Part shown: positions 19,270 through 28,868 of the stretch, piece after piece
Numbering within the stretch: position 1 is the first letter of the stretch
How the letters are laid out: the number at the start of each line of letters is the position of its first letter
Assembly: GCA_019636055.1 (NCBI GenBank)
Contig: JAHBYH010000001.1
Coordinates: 124,001 to 188,000 of the forward strand
Length of the DNA: 64,000 bases
Direction of reading: 5' to 3'
Source of the DNA: Candidatus Paracaedibacteraceae bacterium
GTDB lineage: Bacteria > Pseudomonadota > Alphaproteobacteria > Paracaedibacterales > Paracaedibacteraceae
Notes under the pieces: model-generated
What the model was told of the DNA's origin: nothing
Seen by the model: only the letters and a program-made list of their open reading frames with translations
Database searches by the model: none
Translations under genes and position numbers: made by a program

Positions 19270-20162
19270 AATTATGTTCACTTATCCTTATGCTAAACAT
19301 CCATCAAACCAATGCAGCAGAGTGCGTTTGCCCGTATGCGGAAGCACTACTGGACAATGATATTTCGGATTTAATTGGTCATAGCCGCGGGCATGAACCA
19401 GCCCCTCCTCACTATAAAGCAGTTGTTGCCTCAAGTTCACCCCCAACATCACCACGTCAAAAGGTTTTTCACCCCGCAGCAAAAGAAGAGCTAGATTCAC
19501 ACATCAGCACAGAGACAGAAAACCATTTCACTGAAATATCAACGGATGAATTCGAGAAATTACCAAAATTCGGAACAGCATACCTTGGTTTTTACCATTT
19601 AGACATATCGACAAGCTTTCCTTTTAACCCCAAGTTTAATTCTCTACAGTTCGATAATTTCAATGCGAGAGCATCCACAGGTATTGGTCTTTGCGACCAT
19701 GCAAATGGTATGATTCGCCTCTTAACAACAGATAATAATTTCATATACTTTAAGTTTGGCTCAACCCCTATTACAGATACAGATATTTTCTCTTTTTCTC
19801 AAAAAGTAGAAGTTGATATCTGTGAAATAACGCTTCCGCATTTCCTAATTCATGAAACAAAAGAATTTCAGGCTCCCCAAAAAGAGTGCATATTAACGAA
19901 GACCCCTTTTGGAATTGTCCGACAAAAATACGCCATCGAATTTGATCCGACATGTGGTGAAAAAAAGGATAGAGGAAAATACACGACTCCTTCTCTTAAA
20001 TATACCTTTAATTCACCATTCAGTTTTTGCCTGACTGATATATTACATACAAAAACATTTGCTCTTGGCTCTATTCAAAACTCAGAGCAACTCGTTCAAT
20101 TCACTCAATCCCGATTTAATCTCGGATGTATACCGCCAAAATACGGAGAATATGATGAATAG
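19266..20162 (+). CDS. Secreted protein, unknown function, paralogue-like to its neighbour
   Basis: 298 residues. I start it at the ATG inside ATGA (4-bp overlap with the previous stop), because this begins directly with a signal peptide (MKLCSLILMLNIHQTNAAEC); the longer frame from 19230 has a polar extension. A Pro/Ser-rich linker follows, then a beta-rich domain. The C-terminal motifs ITLPHFLIHE and FSFCL...FALGSIQNSE parallel those of the upstream protein. Several Cys residues could form disulfides in the periplasm. Function unknown; it probably acts with the first protein and the DUF885 peptidase. Confidence 0.85.
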   Translation: MKLCSLILMLNIHQTNAAECVCPYAEALLDNDISDLIGHSRGHEPAPPHYKAVVASSSPPTSPRQKVFHPAAKEELDSHISTETENHFTEISTDEFEKLPKFGTAYLGFYHLDISTSFPFNPKFNSLQFDNFNARASTGIGLCDHANGMIRLLTTDNNFIYFKFGSTPITDTDIFSFSQKVEVDICEITLPHFLIHETKEFQAPQKECILTKTPFGIVRQKYAIEFDPTCGEKKDRGKYTTPSLKYTFNSPFSFCLTDILHTKTFALGSIQNSEQLVQFTQSRFNLGCIPPKYGEYDE

Positions 20163-21945
20163 ATTTATCCTTTTAGCCTTTTTAGGAACAGCAATGATTA
20201 GCCCCCAATCCATAGCCACAGAAATCCAGACTCCGTCAGAAACCACAACAAAAGCAGATCTTCGATTGGCCAACAAAGTTGCAGAAACATTCTTAAAAGA
20301 CATGCCACCTGAAGTCCAATGCGATGCAGGTTATAAGGAATTTGCTCCCCACGGGACGCTTATATCAAAAGATTTTACTGATAACTGGGCTAAAACTATT
20401 GAATCACTTCTGAACAACCTCGGCTTATTTAAAGGCATGGCGAGCGATGCAATGACTCAACGTCAAGTCGCACTGGTTGAATCTATTGTCAAAGACTACC
20501 AAATGATGCTCGCCCTCAACAATCACTATCGACGCCTCAGTCTTTTCATGCCACCAAATCTTATTGATCCACAGGATGCGATGGATGTCGTCGGTTACAT
20601 CTTTGGCAATGTTAACAGCTTGATCACCAAGGGATTTGATAAACAAACCGCAGCAGCTCGCTTTACCTGTTATATTGGCACCGAAGAAACCCCCGGTTTT
20701 ATCCAAGGGGCAATCGATGAACTTACCCGATTAATTGCGTTATACAGCCAGTCCGGAGATATTCTTTACCCATCAATTCGCCAGATTAATGATATTGTGG
20801 GGCAAGAAAAAATTGATGCGATCCTAAAGGAATTGCCATCCCTTATCGGCGAAGGTCACGAAGAAATTATCGCACGATTTGCCCAACAAATTAAGCAATA
20901 CCAAGAGTTTATTGCAATCCACATCACGCCACATGCCCCGCAAGAAAGCCAGCTACCGCGTGATATATACCTTACATACCTCAGACTCTATGGTGTATTT
21001 GATACTCCGGAACAACTGATTGAGCGCGCGGAACAAGACTGGGATATTTATTACAAACGGTATCAAGACCTAGCTGTAGAAGTTGCCCGTGAGCATGGCC
21101 TTGATATAACCGATCCAGCACAGTTAATTGAAAAACTAGAAAAGGAAAGCGGATCAACCGACAAAGATGTTGTAATGCAACGATATCGTGATGCCCAAGC
21201 AAAAATGGAAGAGTTCATTAAACGTGATAACCTTATGACTCTGCCTAACAGACCAATTCGCGTCCGTCCGGGAACAGATGCTGAAGAGGCAAGTTTCCCT
21301 GTCCCCCATGTCAATACGCCAAACTTCATAGGAAACACAGGCAATATTTGGCCTGAGTTTGTTTTGTGTGATCTGGTTAATAACTCTAGCCCCCTTACAG
21401 CAGATCCTCTGATCGTTCATGAAGGACGGCCAGGCCACGATCTGCAATTTTCACGGATGGTAGAACTCTATCTTCAAGGAAAAATGAATTTAATTGAAAC
21501 AGTTATTGCTAGTAATTCAGCCAATGCTGAAGGCTGGGCGCACTACGTTGAATATCTCATGACACCGTACATGAGCAAGGAATCACAACTCTCTGCCTTA
21601 AAAGATCAATTACTCCGCATTGCTCGCATGTTCTTAGATCCGCAACTCAATACTCAACAAATCGGCTATGATAACGTTGTCAAATTTGTCACCGAAAAAG
21701 TTGGACACGCAGGCATGGCAAAATCAGAAGCCAATCGTTATAGTTTTATGATTCCGGGACAAGCAACATCCTATCGCTATGGCGCCATTAAGATCATGGA
21801 ATTAAGGAACAAACTACAAACTGAAATGGGCGATGAATTCACGCTTCAAGCCTTCCATGATGCAATTCTTTCTTTCGGATTACTGCCCGTAGATCTGTAT
21901 GCCGATGTATTACCGCAACGGATGCAGGAACTCAAAACAAATTAG
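20152..21945 (+). CDS. DUF885 family predicted metallopeptidase, secreted
   Basis: 597 residues from ATG 20152 (or 20155), chosen because GGAG lies just upstream and the protein then begins with a signal peptide (MMNRFILLAFLGTAMISPQS). The DUF885 signature is present: HEGRPGHDLQ near residue 422 and NAEGWAHYVEYLM near 460, which together supply the His/Glu ligands of a presumed zinc site. The C-terminal PGQATSYRYGAIKIMELR is also typical. Overlaps the preceding gene by 11 bp, so all three are one translational unit. Substrate unknown; members are secreted or lipoprotein peptidases. Confidence 0.9.
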   Translation: MMNRFILLAFLGTAMISPQSIATEIQTPSETTTKADLRLANKVAETFLKDMPPEVQCDAGYKEFAPHGTLISKDFTDNWAKTIESLLNNLGLFKGMASDAMTQRQVALVESIVKDYQMMLALNNHYRRLSLFMPPNLIDPQDAMDVVGYIFGNVNSLITKGFDKQTAAARFTCYIGTEETPGFIQGAIDELTRLIALYSQSGDILYPSIRQINDIVGQEKIDAILKELPSLIGEGHEEIIARFAQQIKQYQEFIAIHITPHAPQESQLPRDIYLTYLRLYGVFDTPEQLIERAEQDWDIYYKRYQDLAVEVAREHGLDITDPAQLIEKLEKESGSTDKDVVMQRYRDAQAKMEEFIKRDNLMTLPNRPIRVRPGTDAEEASFPVPHVNTPNFIGNTGNIWPEFVLCDLVNNSSPLTADPLIVHEGRPGHDLQFSRMVELYLQGKMNLIETVIASNSANAEGWAHYVEYLMTPYMSKESQLSALKDQLLRIARMFLDPQLNTQQIGYDNVVKFVTEKVGHAGMAKSEANRYSFMIPGQATSYRYGAIKIMELRNKLQTEMGDEFTLQAFHDAILSFGLLPVDLYADVLPQRMQELKTN

Positions 21946-22652
21946 CGAATTGGTCTAAATAGTTTTTCAGAGGAACACCCCATCCGAGCAATTGTGATGG
22001 GGTATTTTCTATTCTGATATTTCTCAAAAACCTTTTCTGTAGGAATACCCTTTTTCTTAAAGACTTCCTGACGGACCTCTTCGATTATGTTATGAAAATC
22101 CAGATTATTTAATTGCTCGAGGGGTTTGCCAAACTTCATACGAATCATCAAACTGACTTGTTGGGATGCTTCTTCTGGTTTCATTGTTCTCAATTCCGGA
22201 TACATCTCCGCAAAATAACTTGCCAGAACATTGCGAACAGAGCCAATGTTTCTTGCTTGGGCATGCCCCCCTGTTTGTTCAAAAAAGATTATAGTTAGCG
22301 TATTTAGATTTTCTGGGGTAATTGTTCTATTATCATTCCCCTCGAATTTCCATTCTCTAAATAAGGGAGCATAGCAAATAGCATGTTGACGATCCTGTCG
22401 ATTAGCATCAGGTCTAACATCAGGCACAGCTGTTGTTAAATTCTTTAGCGGTTGATTATTAGAGCATAACTCCGGATGACTCGCACAAAAACTTTGTTTA
22501 CATTTGGTACCCACGAGTTTGGGATTACAGTTATTACATTTTTTCATATAGTAATCAAGACTAGCACATTTATTCGTGCGACAGTCCGTTAAACAAATAG
22601 CCTGGACTTGTGATGCACATAAGAAAGCAACCAAGAATTGAACTGAACGCAT
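21942..22652 (-). CDS. Secreted protein with Cys-rich N-terminal domain, unknown function
   Basis: 236 residues from ATG 22652, which follows GGAGGGAAAT; the earlier ATG at 22664 overlaps that ribosome site. The signal peptide ends near QVQAIC. About ten Cys residues follow within residues 20-65 (CLTDC, CNNC, CKQSFC), a disulfide-knot-like arrangement, then a Pro-containing linker and an alpha-helical domain (EEVRQEVFKKKGIPTEKVFE) ending in MGCSSEKLFRPIR. No family recognised. It converges with the DUF885 gene with a 4-bp overlap of 3' ends. Confidence 0.82.
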   Translation of the reverse strand: MRSVQFLVAFLCASQVQAICLTDCRTNKCASLDYYMKKCNNCNPKLVGTKCKQSFCASHPELCSNNQPLKNLTTAVPDVRPDANRQDRQHAICYAPLFREWKFEGNDNRTITPENLNTLTIIFFEQTGGHAQARNIGSVRNVLASYFAEMYPELRTMKPEEASQQVSLMIRMKFGKPLEQLNNLDFHNIIEEVRQEVFKKKGIPTEKVFEKYQNRKYPITIARMGCSSEKLFRPIR

Positions 22653-22706
22653 ATTTCCCTCCATATATCCTTAAGAATAGGATAGAAGGAAAGCATTAAC
22701 GTTATG

Positions 22707-23354
22707 TTAATTTTCGCCTAAGATTTCCTTGAAAAATGGCAGAGATAAAGAGCGTTGATGTTTTAACGTATTATCGTCAATTAGCTGTACTAAATTATGA
22801 ATCGTTTCATAAGATCGATCAAATCGTCGGTAAATATATTCCATGATTTCATCACCACAAATGATCCCTTTGTTATATAGCTCTTTTTTCAACAATTGAC
22901 GGAATAAATCATCATCCGGTTCTTGGATCGTAAGACAGGGTAAGCTTCGCAATCGAGACGCCAAATCAGGGAGATTAAAAGAATGACCTGACGGGGTTTG
23001 CTTGCCAAAATAAACAGCCTGACCATGATGCTCTTTAATCAAATTAAACAAGTGAAACAACCAAGATTCATCATCAAATCGATCATAGTCATCAATGATC
23101 AGGAATGATTTGGACTGCACTAGGGTTAATTGATCGTATTGGCGATAATTTTCAGGTGATAAGTATATCCCCAACAATGATCGAGCCATATGCGTTTTAC
23201 CGCTCCCCTCGTCTCCACAAACGACAACCTGAGGCAAAGGCCAATTTGGCCATGATGATAACCACTGCCACACATCCATATTAGATGAACTCAGCAATAA
23301 ACTGTCTTGGTCAGTAGGCATCTGATTGGGCAGAGAAATCGACAACTGCATCAT
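22707..23354 (-). CDS. hda: DnaA-related regulatory protein Hda/HdaA
   Basis: AAA+ protein that with the sliding clamp promotes hydrolysis of DnaA-bound ATP and so limits re-initiation. 215 residues without the DNA-binding domain of DnaA. Walker A is GDEGSGKTHMA near residue 50, Walker B FLIIDDYDRF near 85, and the C-terminal lid helices are present (YDRVxx-like: RRFDRSYETIHNLVQLID). The N-terminus QLSISLPN may be the clamp-binding segment known for Hda. Starts directly after the AI-2E permease stop (0-bp gap), a neighbourhood common in alphaproteobacteria. Confidence 0.85.
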   Translation of the reverse strand: MMQLSISLPNQMPTDQDSLLLSSSNMDVWQWLSSWPNWPLPQVVVCGDEGSGKTHMARSLLGIYLSPENYRQYDQLTLVQSKSFLIIDDYDRFDDESWLFHLFNLIKEHHGQAVYFGKQTPSGHSFNLPDLASRLRSLPCLTIQEPDDDLFRQLLKKELYNKGIICGDEIMEYIYRRFDRSYETIHNLVQLIDDNTLKHQRSLSLPFFKEILGEN

Positions 23355-24410
23355 TTAATCCAGATAACACTTGGTCGTTTTATACCATTCCGTTGTTGTT
23401 CGGATAATCACACCGACAATAGCAGCCACAGGCAAGGCAACCAAAACACCTGCAAAGCCAAACCATGTCGCGCTGGCTAACAAGGCAAAAATAATCCAAA
23501 CAGGGTGCAAACCAACACGCTCACCAATCAAGCGAGGCGATATAAAGTTTCCTTCGATAGCCCCAACTCCAATAAAAACGACTAAAATCATAATGATTTG
23601 ATTCCAACCATCAAAATGGGCAAAACCATTTGCCAATGTGGCCAGCAATCCAAGAACGGTTCCAACATACGGAATGACGGACATAAATCCAGTCATAAAC
23701 CCTAAAAAGAATGGTTGCTTCACACCAATCATCCACAGCGAGAACGAATACAGCACCATTAATGTTAGGCAAACTAAAATCTGCCCCTTTGCATAATCCG
23801 ACAATGTTCGATCAATACGCCCGGCATACAACTGAACTGTATCTCGGTAACGATGGGGGATCATTTCATAAATACTGGAGACAACACGAGGCCAATCTTT
23901 CAAAAGATAGAACATGATAACCGGCGTTAGAATAACCAGTGATATAATATTTGCCAACGCCATACCATTGCTCAAAAGATTCGTGATAATCTTAAGTGAC
24001 CAACCAAAAATATCACCAACATGTTCTGATATTTTTTGCTTTAAATCGTCAGGTGATGTGGCCCCGCCAACCTTATGGCTTATATCCTCCAATAATGGTT
24101 TAAGACTCTGCAACCATCCGTCAGCAAGTGCAGGAGCCCTAACAGCCAAGGTAACAATCTGCTGTTGAACAAACGGAATAAAAACCATCAGCAATAAAAT
24201 AAAACTCAACAAAACCGTCAAAACAACAAATGCACTTCCTAAACTTCTATTGATTTTAACTCGTTCAAGCCTAGAGACGGTTCCATCCAAAGCGTAAGCA
24301 CCGATTACCCCAACTAAAAACGGAAAGAAAATGGCACTTAAGCTGTGAAAAAAATAATAGACAACAAGCGCACCTAGGGCTGCAACCCAAAATACCACTG
24401 ATTTGTTCAT
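23355..24410 (-). CDS. AI-2E family permease (PerM-like)
   Basis: 351 residues with seven to eight membrane segments and a long cytoplasmic/periplasmic loop near 90-140. Family features are PVIMFYLLKDWPRV, the Gly/Pro-rich GVKQPFFLGFMTGFMSVIPYVGT and IEGNFISPRLIGERVGLHPVWIIFALL. These proteins export diverse small molecules, with autoinducer 2 the historical example; substrate here is unknown. ATG overlaps the pgsA stop by 4 bp and the stop abuts hda. Confidence 0.9.
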   Translation of the reverse strand: MNKSVVFWVAALGALVVYYFFHSLSAIFFPFLVGVIGAYALDGTVSRLERVKINRSLGSAFVVLTVLLSFILLLMVFIPFVQQQIVTLAVRAPALADGWLQSLKPLLEDISHKVGGATSPDDLKQKISEHVGDIFGWSLKIITNLLSNGMALANIISLVILTPVIMFYLLKDWPRVVSSIYEMIPHRYRDTVQLYAGRIDRTLSDYAKGQILVCLTLMVLYSFSLWMIGVKQPFFLGFMTGFMSVIPYVGTVLGLLATLANGFAHFDGWNQIIMILVVFIGVGAIEGNFISPRLIGERVGLHPVWIIFALLASATWFGFAGVLVALPVAAIVGVIIRTTTEWYKTTKCYLD

Positions 24411-24994
24411 GTTTCTCTCCTAAAAACCTCTCTAAGGTTTTTGCGAACAAAATAGATAATATACTCAATGCCAGACAACACCGTTGTTGCTGCGGTTATA
24501 TAGACCAGTCCCCACATCATTGGATGATAAAGAGCAGGTGTCAACATTTGATAAACACCCATGTCTAAGAATAAAACAAGACCGACAAATAACAATTGGA
24601 AAAATGTGTTAATTTTACTCAGCACAAAAGGGGAAAGCCTTACAGGAAGGTTAAAGAGATAAACAAGCAAACCGCCAGCCAGAATAAGAATATCCCGCGC
24701 TACAATCAAATACATCAGAAAAAGAGGGATATACCCTGTTATTGCCAACGTTACATAGCTTCCAATCATCAATGTTTTATCTGCAATCGGATCCAAGATA
24801 CGACCAAACTTAGATTCAACGTTCCATAACCTTGCCAGAAAACCATCAATATAGTCCGATACAGCAGCAAAGGTGAATAAATAAAAAGCAAGTGTCAGTT
24901 GTCCACGAAAAATCGCAACCAATGTAAATGGAACGACCAACAAACGCAAAGCGGTCAAGAGATTAGGCAGAATTCTTTTTAATGTTATAACCAT
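24407..24994 (-). CDS. pgsA: CDP-diacylglycerol-glycerol-3-phosphate phosphatidyltransferase
   Basis: Membrane enzyme making phosphatidylglycerophosphate, the precursor of PG and cardiolipin. The CDP-alcohol phosphatidyltransferase motif DG(x)2AR(x)8G(x)3D(x)3D is complete (SDYIDGFLARLWN, then FGRILDPIADK, residues ~45-72). 195 residues with about five membrane helices, standard for PgsA. A paralogue of the same superfamily cannot be excluded from motif alone. First gene of a pgsA-permease-hda operon. Confidence 0.88.
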   Translation of the reverse strand: MVITLKRILPNLLTALRLLVVPFTLVAIFRGQLTLAFYLFTFAAVSDYIDGFLARLWNVESKFGRILDPIADKTLMIGSYVTLAITGYIPLFLMYLIVARDILILAGGLLVYLFNLPVRLSPFVLSKINTFFQLLFVGLVLFLDMGVYQMLTPALYHPMMWGLVYITAATTVLSGIEYIIYFVRKNLREVFRRET

Positions 24995-25134
24995 ACAATA
25001 AGCATTTTTCTAAAAATACAACACAATATTCTATTCTAGTATACCTGATCAACAACAAATGTGGAATGGGGTAATGCAGCTCATTTTACGTAAATTTTTA
25101 GCATAATTTTCCGCACCTGTCATAAATTTTACAG

Positions 25135-25164
25135 TTGATAATTAAAAGAGAATCATTTTATAAT
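25135..25164 (+). promoter_or_regulatory. Sigma-70-type promoter of the EAL gene
   Basis: TTGATA (25135-25140) and TATAAT (25159-25164) with an 18-bp spacer, ending 33 bp before the ATG at 25198. A near-consensus pair in the expected place; no other gene is downstream on this strand before the EAL gene. Confidence 0.55.
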
Positions 25165-25197
25165 GCAAATCGAAAGTTTTAGAAAAATATATATATC

Positions 25198-25950
25198 ATG
25201 CAATTTAAAATAAACGCCAAAGACTTAAGATCCGCTCTCATCACCAATCAACTTAAGGTATTTTTACAGCCTAAAGTTGAACTAAATAACTATAATGTTA
25301 TCGGCTACGAAGCTTTGCTCCGCTGGCACCACCCAAGACATGGCCTAATCTCTGCAGACCAATGGATTAAAGTGGCAGAGGAACACAATATTATTACCCC
25401 TGTCACCCTATGGTTACTAGACGAATGCCTAAAACAAATTTCCAAAAAGGTTCAGTTATCCATTAATGTGTCGGTAAAAAGTCTGACCCTTGATTTTGCG
25501 ATTCGCCTTATGGGTATCGTTAAATTATACAAATTCCCCCCTGAAAATTTAACTATCGAGTTAACAGAAACTCAAAAAATAGAGAATTATAATTCAATTT
25601 CAGGCACCCTAAGCTACCTAAGACGCCAAAAAATAAAAGTATCGCTTGACGATTTTGGAACAGGTTATAACACATTAAAAACTCTGGCTGAACTCGAAGT
25701 CGATGAAATCAAGATTGATACGACATTGATCCAATCAGATACCCCTAATTCGAATTTCATCTTAGGTATGATTGTCAGCCTAGCCCAAGAAATCAATGTT
25801 GATGTCGTCTGTGAAGGCATCGAAACAAAAGACTTGCTAGAAAAGGCAAAAAATTTGGGCGTCCTGCGCGGACAAGGTTACCTTTTTGCAAAGCCATGCC
25901 CGATTGAAGTATCAACAGCACATTACAACCAAGTTAAGAAATCGGCATAA
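25198..25950 (+). CDS. Stand-alone EAL-domain c-di-GMP phosphodiesterase
   Basis: 250 residues that are almost entirely one EAL domain, with no membrane segment or GGDEF. Catalytic features are intact: Glu in GYEALLRWHHP (~36), Asn in SINVSVKSL, Glu in IELTETQ, the Asp pair in DDFGTGYNT (~150), Lys in DEIKIDTTLI, Glu in CEGIET and the late GQGYLFAKP. It should linearise c-di-GMP in the cytoplasm. With flagellar genes elsewhere in the window it could favour motility over sessility, though nothing links them directly. Confidence 0.93.
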   Translation: MQFKINAKDLRSALITNQLKVFLQPKVELNNYNVIGYEALLRWHHPRHGLISADQWIKVAEEHNIITPVTLWLLDECLKQISKKVQLSINVSVKSLTLDFAIRLMGIVKLYKFPPENLTIELTETQKIENYNSISGTLSYLRRQKIKVSLDDFGTGYNTLKTLAELEVDEIKIDTTLIQSDTPNSNFILGMIVSLAQEINVDVVCEGIETKDLLEKAKNLGVLRGQGYLFAKPCPIEVSTAHYNQVKKSA

Positions 25951-26081
25951 AAGTCCACAGAAAAAGCCATTGACTGTAATTTTATTGTCACACTTCTTGA
26001 CACGGAGGTTCTAAATCTGGCACATTAAAAAAGTTAATCCTTTGTTAATATTTTTTGGTTGTTATTCTCTGGGAGGAACAG

Positions 26082-27434
26082 TTGACGCAATTTAATAAAA
26101 TAAATCTTGCAGGCATATCAACCCTTGCCCTTGCGTCATCTATTGCAATACACAGCTATATAACAGAGTCGACTCACAACGTTCTTGTAGAACAAAGCGG
26201 CACTGTCCTGAGTATCCCTGAGATTCAGATAGACCAAGTTATATCTAGTGGCAACACGAATGTCGCAACAGCAATGCCTATTGCCGTAAAAGTGGCTCAA
26301 GATATCGAGAAAACAATAACGATTAATAAAAATGAAACACTTCTCACAGCCTTGACAAGCCTTGGTTTTGACCGCAAACACGCCACTCGTGCAATCAACG
26401 AACTTAAGAAAGTTTACAACCCACGTGCAATTAAACAAGGACAACAGATCACAGTCCAGTTTGTGACTGCAGATGATAAAAACACGGCACAACTAAAGGC
26501 AATGAATTTTAAAACTTCTGCAGGCAATTCAATTGAACTGACATATGATAACGAACAGTTTTTAGCCAAAAAATTCGAACTCAAACTGATCAGGTCGCTG
26601 CGTAAAGTTGAAGGAACGATCAACTCAAGCTTTTATTCTGCCGCTTTAAAACGTGGTGTGCCGGCAACTATCGTGAAAGAAGCGATTTCCGCATTGAGTT
26701 ACGATATTAACTGGCAACATGATCCCAAATCAGGTGATGAATTCAAAATACTCTTCGAAGTTTTTGAAGATGAAAGTGGCAATGTCATCCGTACAGGCGA
26801 CCTCAAATACGCAGCATTTGCCCCCCAAGGGACATGGAAACGGATTTATGCCTTCAAAACAAATGGCGGAGCCGGTTTCTACAATGATCGTGGCGAAAGC
26901 GTTGTCAAATCCCTGCTAGCAACACCAATAGACCCAACTCGCATGCGTATTACCTCCAAGTTTGGTCGGCGCAACCACCCTATTCTGGGATATTCAAAAA
27001 TGCACACCGGTGTTGATTTTGGCGCCCCAACAGGAACACCTGTCTCCTCTGCCGGTGACGGTGTTGTCGTCAAGGCTTGCTGGAATGGTGCCTATGGAAA
27101 TTACGTAGAAATCAAACACAATAATCAATACTCCACAGCCTATGCCCACCTTAGTAAAATAAATGTAAAACCTGGCCAAAAGATTCGTCAACGTCAAAAT
27201 ATTGGCTCAGTAGGCAGCACAGGACGATCAACCGGTGCTCATTTACATTATGAAGTCATTTCCCACGGAAAAAAAATCAACCCGCTGTCGATAAAACAGC
27301 TACCAGCTGTACGGTTGAGCAAAAAAGAACTGAATCTATTTCAAGATGTAAAGTTGAAATGTGACAAAGAATTCACAACAGCAGCACCGGCCGTAGTGGT
27401 TGCAACGAAGCCTGAAATCGTATCAGTTGGATAG
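26082..27434 (+). CDS. M23-family metallopeptidase with N-terminal membrane anchor
   Basis: Peptidoglycan endopeptidase or its regulator. I start it at TTG 26082, 5 bp after GGGAGGA; the frame extends to 26055 but that region is the ribosome site. A single hydrophobic segment (residues ~8-25) anchors or exports it. A LysM/OapA-like region (ETLLTALTSLGFDRK...IKQGQQITVQF, ~80-130) precedes a Csd3-type middle domain and the M23 domain with His/Asp in MHTGVDFGAP (~307) and HLHYEV (~386). About 450 residues, catalytically complete. Monocistronic between the EAL gene and trkA. Confidence 0.9.
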   Translation: MTQFNKINLAGISTLALASSIAIHSYITESTHNVLVEQSGTVLSIPEIQIDQVISSGNTNVATAMPIAVKVAQDIEKTITINKNETLLTALTSLGFDRKHATRAINELKKVYNPRAIKQGQQITVQFVTADDKNTAQLKAMNFKTSAGNSIELTYDNEQFLAKKFELKLIRSLRKVEGTINSSFYSAALKRGVPATIVKEAISALSYDINWQHDPKSGDEFKILFEVFEDESGNVIRTGDLKYAAFAPQGTWKRIYAFKTNGGAGFYNDRGESVVKSLLATPIDPTRMRITSKFGRRNHPILGYSKMHTGVDFGAPTGTPVSSAGDGVVVKACWNGAYGNYVEIKHNNQYSTAYAHLSKINVKPGQKIRQRQNIGSVGSTGRSTGAHLHYEVISHGKKINPLSIKQLPAVRLSKKELNLFQDVKLKCDKEFTTAAPAVVVATKPEIVSVG

Positions 27435-27494
27435 ATATTAATAACGTAATGCGGAAATTGCTTCGTTTACAAGAGTAGTCTATGAAATATTTGA

Positions 27495-28868
27495 CTACAA
27501 ATAATCTGGACGAGTAGCAAACAACCGTTCGACTTTGGCAACAGACGGTTCAGCCACGACTAAAATCAAGCGATCACCCACACGAATAGATGTTTTGGTC
27601 GGACGAATATAAAACTGGTTACCGCGATACAATCCCGCAACATCAATTTGCCCCCGAATAACAATATCCTCAATCGGCAAGCCAACAACACTTGTTGTTT
27701 CGGTTGCTAAAGCTTCTATAATCTCTATCTGACCATCTTTTAAAGAATGAACCGAACGAATTTGCCCCTGACGCACATACTTTAAAATTGACGAAACAGT
27801 TATCGCATGAGGACTAATCACTGCATCAATTCCCAAAGAGGTTACAAGTGGAGCATAGTCCATATTATTCAACAAAATTAAGGCTCGTTTTGCCCCTTCT
27901 TTCTTGGCCAAAAGCGCTGTCAAAATATTGACTTTATCATCCTCAGTAACGCAAATAATCGTGTCTGTTTCATTGATATTAACTTCGGCAAGAATCTCAC
28001 TATCAAGGGCATCACCACACAAAATTTCCGTCTTACGCAACTGCCTTGCAACGATTTCTGCGCGATGAGCCTTTCTTTCGATGATCTTAATATCACTCAG
28101 ATGAGATGATGCTTCCATTTCCTGTGCTAAGGCAAGCCCAATACTCCCTGCACCAACAATCAATGTTGTATGGGTATAATCCGGATCATGGTAGAACTGT
28201 TGCATAACAACAGGAATAACATCTTGATGGGCGATAAAATAAACTTCATCGTCAAGCAACAGCTTATCATCGCCGGATGGAATAAAGAACCGCCCTTCAC
28301 GGTAAACACATGCAACCATGAAGTCAAGGTTAGGCAATAACGTTGGCAGAAACTTTAATGGGGTATTTAGGATCGGTGACGGTTGATCACAGCGAACGCC
28401 GATGGCACTGACATTCCCCTCGAGGGATTTAACATCAAAAGCCCCCATAACGGATAAACTGCGCCCAATATTTAAGGCTATTTCTTTCTCAGGTGAAATA
28501 ATGTGATCAATTGAGATCCGTTGAGCCGCAAACATCCATTGCAAATTAGGATCCAAATAGCTTTGATTTCGAATACGAGCAATTTTTCTAGGGACTTTAA
28601 AAAGGGAATTCGCAACTTCACAAGCAACAATATTGACTTCATCAGAAGCAGTCACTGCAATCAATAGATCAGCTTCGTATAAGCCTGCTTTCTCAAGCAC
28701 ATCAGGATGCGATGCGTAACCGACAATTGGTTGTATATCAATAGAATCACTCAAACGACGCAACAATTCCGCTGACTGATCAACGATTGTAATATCATTA
28801 TCCTCACCCGACAGGTATCGTGCTATGTTAAAGCCGACCTGCCCTCCGCCTAGGATGACTACTTTCAT
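27495..28868 (-). CDS. trkA: Trk potassium-uptake regulator TrkA
   Basis: Peripheral NAD(H)-binding subunit gating TrkH/TrkG channels. 457 residues made of two similar halves, each with a Rossmann fold and RCK_C domain: GGGQVGFNIARYL at the start and GAGSIGLALAQEM near residue 236. Its ATG overlaps the ntrX stop by 4 bp. The ntrY-ntrX-trkA order is frequent in alphaproteobacteria. No trkH in the window. Confidence 0.95.
   Translation of the reverse strand: MKVVILGGGQVGFNIARYLSGEDNDITIVDQSAELLRRLSDSIDIQPIVGYASHPDVLEKAGLYEADLLIAVTASDEVNIVACEVANSLFKVPRKIARIRNQSYLDPNLQWMFAAQRISIDHIISPEKEIALNIGRSLSVMGAFDVKSLEGNVSAIGVRCDQPSPILNTPLKFLPTLLPNLDFMVACVYREGRFFIPSGDDKLLLDDEVYFIAHQDVIPVVMQQFYHDPDYTHTTLIVGAGSIGLALAQEMEASSHLSDIKIIERKAHRAEIVARQLRKTEILCGDALDSEILAEVNINETDTIICVTEDDKVNILTALLAKKEGAKRALILLNNMDYAPLVTSLGIDAVISPHAITVSSILKYVRQGQIRSVHSLKDGQIEIIEALATETTSVVGLPIEDIVIRGQIDVAGLYRGNQFYIRPTKTSIRVGDRLILVVAEPSVAKVERLFATRPDYL

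Noticed and set aside
25060-25085. TGG-to-GC pattern before the EAL gene as a sigma-54 promoter
   Set aside because: Spacing is eleven instead of ten bases, and a better sigma-70 pair lies just downstream.
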